Below are positions 58,598-64,000 of a stretch of 64,000 nucleotides of DNA, piece by piece; the first letter of the stretch is position 1, and each line of letters opens with the position of its first letter. Origin of the DNA: Mikania micrantha (lineage: Eukaryota > Streptophyta > Magnoliopsida > Asterales > Asteraceae). The notes under the pieces are model-generated. The model did not search any database, was not told where the DNA came from, and saw nothing but the letters and a program-made list of their open reading frames with translations. The stretch covers positions 59,049,563 through 59,113,562 of the forward strand of contig CM018680.1 in assembly GCA_009363875.1 (NCBI GenBank), given 5' to 3'. The position numbers were made by a program, and so were the translations under genes.

Positions 58598-59389
58598 GGA
58601 GTAGGTTCACATACAAATAGAGTTTTTTGTAAAAATGGTCGGAACCAATAAAGTGTTGACATGTGACATTATAATTAATTAATATAAAACGGTAATATAG
58701 GCAATTTGTATTTAATTGATGTTTAAATTTTGCATTAAAATAGGAAAGTGGGTAATCAGTTTAATAATTCAACCTATTCCAAAAATTAACATTATATCAC
58801 ATATTATCATAAAAAAAACGAATTCGTAATCTAAGATACGAATCAAATTAAAATCGCAGGCATTGAGTTTTTGAATTGCATTTGCAAAATTCGATGGATG
58901 AGTACGTACAAATGGACGAACCGACTGAAGATATTCTATCATGTGCTAATAACACATATTAACACATAGCAAAACAAACAAAAAAGATTGTTTCAGGCAT
59001 ATAATTATGTATATGTGCTAATATATGCTAACATATACTAATAACACGTATTAGCACATATGAAAACATACAAAAAAGTTTATTAACAGGTATACGATTA
59101 TGTGTATGTGCTTATATATGCTAAAATGTACTAGTAGCACATATCGGCACATAGCAAAATAAACAGCCATCATTTTCGTAACTGATTCTCTCCTATTTAA
59201 ATGGAGAGTGATGTCAGCAAATTAGATTAAGAAATTCCTTTTATACCCTTATTTCCATTTTAAACAGCATATTAATTACTATCATGCCATTGAATCTTTT
59301 ATAACCATTGATGATAACACATTAATGGTCCAGATCGTTTCTCATTGTTTTTACAAAAGTATCCATTTGTACAATAACCTTACTCTATA
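58598..59389. repeat. TA-flanked foldback-like element of about 790 bp
   Basis: Lies between (TA)n at 58584-58597 and ATATATAT at 59390. The left end GGAGTAGGTTCACATACAAAT and right end (reverse complement AGAGTAAGGTTATTGTACAAA) are imperfect inverted repeats. The interior at 58940-59150 carries several ATGTGCTAATA/TATTAGCACAT words in both orientations. Confidence 0.55.
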
Positions 59390-59530
59390 CATATATATGG
59401 TACTAACCAAGATTTTTATGAAAGATTTCATTTTCAAAACAAATTATTAACAAAATGTATAATAATTTTTTTGAAAAATGAAAGTTTTGAAAAAATGACA
59501 CTAATATTTTATTGCTTAAATTATACATAA

Positions 59531-59850
59531 CTAGTCTAGAATTCTGTGTATTACACGGGTTGTATAATAAAAAATTAATTTGTTAATCTTAAATAATAAA
59601 TATTTAATAATTACAAAATTGTATTTAAGATAAGATATAATTGAATTGTTATTTTTTTTTATTAAATTTTAAAAATTAGTACATTATTGGAATAAGAACA
59701 AAATGATATTTATTAATATTTAATTATATAATTTAATTATTAAAAATTAATAGTATTTATTAGGAGAGAGAGGCATGAAAAAACATTTTCAGATTTAACC
59801 AGAACGTGACACGTGTCTCCTAAAAATACTCCTTTATTATAGTAGAAAGA
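59531..59850 (-). mobile_element. Non-autonomous Helitron, minus strand
   Basis: On the minus strand it starts TCTTTCTACTATAATAAAGG (from 59850) and ends with a hairpin CCCGTGTAATACACAG then CTAG at 59534-59531. The plus-strand neighbours are A on the left and T on the right, as expected. No coding sequence. Confidence 0.6.
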
Positions 59851-60270
59851 TTTTAGTCCTGCTTAATCTCAAATTATTATTTTATAATTTATAATCTTAT
59901 AACTAATTATTTAATATATCTTTTATTCAACTCGTCTAAGACATGAATACTAGCATATGTTTTTATACTAAATGTCATTTTTAGAAAATAAAATGCTAAA
60001 ATCTAAAAATTATAAACATAATATTATTATTTTATTAATGAAATTATTAGGTTACATACAATTTCAATCACATTTTGCATTAAAAATATTTTATATTTTT
60101 TAAATTTTCATTGCTGACTGTTTATATATTTTGCACTTAATTCGTGTAATGTTTTATTTAGTTAATTATATTGCAAAAAACAAAGAAATACAAAGAATGG
60201 AGCTAAGGTTAATTGCTAAGTGCTACAATAAACAAAAACAAATAACCTTAGAATTGTTAACAACGAAGTG
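59851..60270. other. Truncated Helitron-like remnant, no gene seen
   Basis: AT-rich interior resembling the other Helitrons and a partial end 'cttaattcgtgtaatg' near 60139 without the full hairpin and CTAG. Confidence 0.35.
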
Positions 60271-60486
60271 CGTGGGAGGCTCAGGGGAGGGGCAAACTCA
60301 ACCTCCGTCCAGAGCCCATTTATCATAACTCGTAAAGGCTCAAAAATTTTAAAAATTGTTTTTAAATTATATATATTTACTTATATTTCTAAATACAAAA
60401 CCGAAAAAACACAAGTTTTTAATTTACTAGGAACATTTTTTTCTCAATACGTCCGGGGCATTTGAATTCTTAGGACCACCCCTGAC
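60271..60486 (+). repeat. Small dispersed repeat, copy 2 (216 bp), with ACGAAGTG on both sides
   Basis: Flanked by ACGAAGTG at 60263-60270 and 60487-60494, a perfect 8-bp duplication that differs from the one at copy 1. The interior matches 56604-56809. Start CGTGGGAGGCTCAGGGG, end GGACCACCCCTG. Confidence 0.75.
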
Positions 60487-60494
60487 GAAGTGTA

Positions 60495-60970
60495 TACGTG
60501 ACCCCGTGAGTATGATGTCTCCCTATTGATCAACCGGAGCCCATTTATATGCAAAGGAAATGAAATAACGGCTAGATTAGTGGTTCCGATATTTTCGGAG
60601 GATAATAATTCGACCGATTCTCTAGAACTGAATGCTCACAAGTCATCCACCACCTGCAGTGGGCTTAATTATAGGAAAATAAGTTAATAAAGTAGTTATT
60701 CTAATACTGTAATCTTTAAGATTTTTCGTTAATAATTTCAACATGTAATAGTTTTAAATTTGAATGAAGAAAGTACATGGGATTTCTTGGTTGATTTTAT
60801 TATGTACATGCATATAATTTACAATTTAAATTATTGCTAGGAATTAATAAATTAATCAAGTCTTAATAAAGTAAAAACACTTGCTAAGATATTTTTACAA
60901 GCTTGTTATATATATAGGGAGAAGACCAAATGTTAACCCATGTTTATTGCGTTAACCGAATAAATACATC
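60495..60970. other. Flank of the Harbinger element, no gene seen
   Basis: AT-rich. From about 60916 a segment starting after TATATATA (GGGAGAAGACCAAATG) may be the left part of another TA-flanked element that the Harbinger transposon later entered. Confidence 0.45.
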
Positions 60971-60973
60971 TTA
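60971..60973. repeat. Target duplication TTA of the Harbinger element (pairs with 62945-62947)
   Basis: TTA directly outside GGCCACA on the left and TGTGGCC on the right. Three-base TTA/TAA duplications are the hallmark of PIF/Harbinger insertion. Confidence 0.88.
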
Positions 60974-61251
60974 GGCCACACGGAGTGGGCTTCGGGAAGG
61001 AGGCGGGGAGGCTTTTGCCGGATCGGGAAGCATAGGGAACACCATCCCCCGGTTTTGGGGTGGGGTAAATCGGGGAGGACACACCGAATCAAGCCGAACG
61101 AAGAGGGGGAAAAATAGCCGTTGAATGTGGACCGTTGGAGCTTAAAAAAAATTATAACTCTATAAAATCTCACCATTTTTTACATCACAACTCACACTCT
61201 TTATCATTTTCTTCTTTCATTCTACACTCAAATTTTATAAAGTTTAAACCA

Positions 61252-62637
61252 ATGGATCCGTTTACGTTTAAGCTTCCTCCATTTGAAAGTAAATCGTCAA
61301 GTTCTGAAGAAGACGAGATCAATATCAGACAACGAAACTTTCAGTTTTTGTCAACCATCGTGGCCACGAGTTTAAACGAGTCTGCATCCACCGCATCCTC
61401 TTCGAGAAGGTATACACAATTTTTTTAGTATATTTGTTTTTTTATATTTTTTTTATTATGTTTTTTACAATATATATGTTACAATATTTTTAAAAGGTAT
61501 ATATGTCGGGACGATCGTGCCGAATCACACAAGAGGCTTATTGATCATTATTTTAGCACCGAAACCAACCCAACATTCACCAACGAATTATTTGAAAGAA
61601 GATTTCGTATGCCTAGAGATTTATTTTTGCGTATCGTAGATGATATTGAAATGAATTACCAATACTTTCAAACATCGTTTGATGCAAGAGGTCATCAAAG
61701 TTTTACTGCACTTCAAAAGTGCACGTCTGCGATACGACAGTTTGCTTACGGTGACGCTCCAGATGCTCTTGATGAGTATTTACAAATGTCTGAAAGAACG
61801 TCGCGTGAAAGCATCGACCATTTTTGTGACGGTGTTATTTGTTTGTATGCAAAAGAATTTCTTCGAAAACCCACTTACAATGATGTTCAGTTGCTATACC
61901 AAGCGCATTCTGAAAGACACAAATTCCCGGAGATGTTAGGAAGTATAGATTGTACGCATTGGGTTTGGAAGAATTGTCCGATTGAATGGCGCGGACAATA
62001 CACACGGGGTGATTACAAGGTTCCGACGATGATGCTTGAAGCGGTGGCATCACAAGACTCTTGGTTTTGGCATGCTTTCTTTGGACCTCCTGGCTCCAAC
62101 AATGACCTCAACGTTCTTGATCGTTCGTATGTTTTCAGCAACATACTTGATGGATCAGCCCCAAAGTGCCCGTTTATGGTTAACGGCGTCGAATACAAGC
62201 TTGGATATTATCTTGGTGATGGGATTTATCCTAGTTGGGCAACTATAGTGAAATCGTTGCAGCATCCTCCCGAAAATGATTTAAAACGTTGTCGATTCAA
62301 GAGAGCACAAGAAGTTGCACGAAAGGATGTTGAAAGAGCTTTTGGTATTTTGAAGGGAAGGTGGAATATATTGCATCGTCCCGCAAAGCAAATGCATCCA
62401 CGAAGTTTACGAAAAATTATGTATGCTTGTATCATTCTACACAATATGATTTTAAAATGGAATGGGTCAGCAATATCACCAGAACACATAGAAGACCCTC
62501 CTAGCAATGAACAGCCTAAAGAAGACATTCTTTATCAGCTACGATCAAGAACCACGCACGAAAACCTTCGAGCCGACCTTATCAAGCATTTGGAGCATTT
62601 ATCGCAACAATATCACGCCAATAACCCGAATAACTAG
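61252..62637 (+). CDS. Harbinger transposase (HARBI1-type DDE nuclease), two exons
   Basis: DNA-cutting and joining enzyme of PIF/Harbinger transposons. Exon 1 is 61252-61409, the intron 61410-61496 (GT...AG, 87 bp), exon 2 61497-62637. The joint keeps the frame through an Arg codon, giving 432 residues with no stop. The start MDPFTFKLPPFESK is the first ATG after the left terminal repeat. The acidic-serine N-terminus is followed by a basic helix-rich region (ELFERRFRMPRDLF) that could bind DNA. DDE motifs are present: Asp in GSIDCTHW, Asp in NNDLNVLD, Glu in VERAFGILKGRW. Length and motif spacing are normal for plant PIF transposases. Intron boundaries are predicted, not verified. Confidence 0.9.
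61410..61496 (+). other. Predicted intron of the Harbinger transposase
   Basis: GTATAC donor and TTTTTAAAAG acceptor, 87 bp, T-rich. Reading through without splicing would hit a stop within a few codons, while splicing joins SSSRR to YICRDDRA in frame. Confidence 0.75.
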
Positions 62638-62947
62638 TATTTTAAATGTCTTTAATCGTTGTTGCTTATTTTTTATAATCGTTGTGGTTTTTTTTCATTT
62701 AATGTAATATCTTTTTAATTTAATGTAATATCTTTTTAAATTTTAATGTAATTTTATATTTTATTTTTAATGAATCTATTTAATTATTATTATTTATTGT
62801 TAAAATAATTAATTAAAAATAAGATTTGAAAATAGGGAAAAGTGGGACGACACCCTGCAAAATGGGGAAAAGTGGGAAAAATTGATGTGGCGCTGATGTG
62901 ACAATGGGGAAAAATGGGGAAGGATGGGATTACTCCTTGTGGCCTTA

Positions 62948-63024
62948 TTACTTTGAAACTCACACTAAAGTAAATATAAAGGTGTAGGTTTTTTTTCTTA
63001 ATTATGTAGGTCCCACTTACATTA

Positions 63025-63059
<35 letters not shown>

Positions 63060-63080
63060 TATAGATAGAGAGAGAGAGAG
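62948..63080. other. Right flank of Harbinger: AT-rich sequence with (TA)n and (GA)n
   Basis: TA microsatellite at 63029-63058 followed by a GATA/GA run to about 63085. No gene. Confidence 0.7.
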
Positions 63081-63474
63081 AGAGAAATTCATAAGAAAAC
63101 TCATACTAAACACTAAATTTTTTAAAATTTATTTTCATAATTTTTTATTATAAGGTTAAAAATGTTATAATAAAAAAGAAATTTTTGAAAATAATATGTA
63201 AATCACGAAGTTACATATATGTAACTCAAAAAGTTTCGTATGTAACTTATACAGTTACATATATGCAATCAGTATGTGTAACATACAAGTTACATATATG
63301 TAATAACCTAAAATGCATATTTTTTTAATTTTTTTTCTTTTTTTCTTTTTTTACATTTCTTATCTTATAATAAAATGAAATAAGAAAGAAAAAAATGAAA
63401 AAAAAGTTTAATTGGTAATGATTGTGGTTAATTTTCTTAGTTTTTTCCAAAATGAAGGTTTTCTTAGGAACCCT

Positions 63475-63477
<3 letters not shown>
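63081..63477. repeat. TA-flanked foldback-like element with ACATATATGTAA palindromes
   Basis: The left end AATTCATAAGAAAACTCATAC and the reverse complement of the right end (GGGTTCCTAAGAAAACCTTCA) are similar inverted repeats. The interior at 63205-63305 has four GTTACATATATGTAA-type palindromes. Bounded by (TA)n on both sides. Confidence 0.55.

Positions 63478-63519
<42 letters not shown>
63478..63519. repeat. (TA)n microsatellite
   Basis: About 20 AT dinucleotides, directly followed by GGAGCCGGATC, the start of what may be another TA-flanked element running out of the window. Confidence 0.95.
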
Positions 63520-63521
<2 letters not shown>

Positions 63522-64000
63522 AGCCGGATCAAATACATGTTAATGTTAACGTACTAAACGTATGATGAATTATGGACCCTTTGATCAAATAATTAATAGA
63601 TAAGATCTAGTGGTCCTCACTTTATACAACTTTCTCTACAAAATAAAAGTAAAATATAACTGGAAGGGCAGAAGAGGAACAACCACATTTTCTATTTACA
63701 ACAAGTTCCACTCGTTTTTTAAAAATTAAATAACTTTTACATGCTTTATTATTTTTTTAAAAAAATTACACCATAAAATTGAGAATTTTATTATCTTTAA
63801 TTTGAGTATAGTATTGTTATAGTTTTTTTAAGTTTTTTTTTACGTGGTCCGTGATTTTTATGTTTGGTACGTGATTATTGGTACGTAATTATGCAGTTGA
63901 TCCTTTGCTGACGCATGTTAAATAACGGTCCGTGATTTTCATATAACGTGGTCCGTGATTATTGGTTTGTGATTATACGCATGTTAAATAATGGTCTGTG
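63520..64000. other. Right edge: AT-rich, repeats of GGTCCGTGATT, no gene seen
   Basis: The words GGTCCGTGATTTT, GGTACGTGATTATTGG and GGTCCGTGATTATTGG recur between 63840 and 64000 with GCATGTTAAATAA, a local degenerate repeat cut by the window end. Confidence 0.5.

Larger units (their letters stand above)
60974..62944 (+). mobile_element. PIF/Harbinger DNA transposon, 1971 bp, apparently complete
   Basis: Terminal inverted repeats begin GGCCACACGGAGTG on the left and, reverse complemented, GGCCACAAGGAGTA on the right. Subterminal sequence is GC-rich with GGGGAA/TTCCCC words on both sides. It carries one gene, an intact two-exon transposase. The usual second Myb-like ORF of Harbinger elements is not present inside, and the length leaves no room for it. 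It may depend on a Myb-like partner made elsewhere. Confidence 0.9.

Noticed and set aside
61679..62528. Overlapping frames of 60-100 codons on both strands inside the transposase
   Set aside because: Shadows of the intact Harbinger transposase frame, which has all catalytic motifs.

Overview
The window is nuclear DNA from a flowering plant, probably a eudicot with a repeat-rich genome. Its retroelements are plant lineages (SIRE/Maximus Copia, Tekay-type chromodomain Gypsy), its DNA transposons are plant PIF/Harbinger, CACTA and Helitron types, and the background is AT-rich. The element mix makes me lean towards Asteraceae, but the sequence alone does not prove it. I found no host housekeeping gene. 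Every convincing coding region belongs to a mobile element or an endogenous virus, and all are visibly broken except the SIRE gag ORF and the Harbinger transposase.

Layout. (1) 64-17594 is a complete SIRE/Maximus Copia element on the minus strand. It has LTRs of about 627 bp, 5-bp target duplications (AACAA), a Met-tRNA primer site, gag, a broken pol and an env-like third gene broken mainly by in-frame TAG codons. Its right (5') LTR was later split by a 3.77-kb solo Gypsy LTR (13210-16977, duplication TATTT). The Copia element sits in an older Gypsy LTR whose far end is at 18873. (2) 18874-25850 holds Helitrons, foldback elements and TA microsatellites, with no gene. (3) 25890-45057 is a badnavirus-like coat-protein region cut in two by a 17.7-kb nest of LTR elements. 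The nest can be read layer by layer from target duplications: L1, a solo LTR (26283-44013, TAATC); L2, inside it on the minus strand (28299-43622, ATAAA); L3, a truncated minus-strand chromovirus (29919 to about 42149); and L4, a plus-strand relative inserted into L3's LTR (30305 to about 39194). (4) 46075-50170 is a decayed CACTA-type gene with a Tnp1/En-Spm-like region and a Ulp1 protease region. (5) 50900-60900 is AT-rich with an LTR fragment, Helitrons, small dispersed repeats and foldbacks. (6) 60974-62944 is a compact, apparently complete PIF/Harbinger transposon (duplication TTA) with an intact two-exon transposase. (7) The right edge holds more TA-flanked foldback elements.

The most interesting signals are: the split endogenous badnavirus with both zinc-finger signatures; arrays of TCATTCG/CGAATGA that build TGA(G/C)TCA bZIP-type cores and occur in both the Copia element and an unrelated Gypsy LTR; a motif of about 45 bp repeated three times between pol and env of the Copia element; and the compact Harbinger transposon. 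Boundaries were read by eye. Family names rest on motifs, not on database searches.
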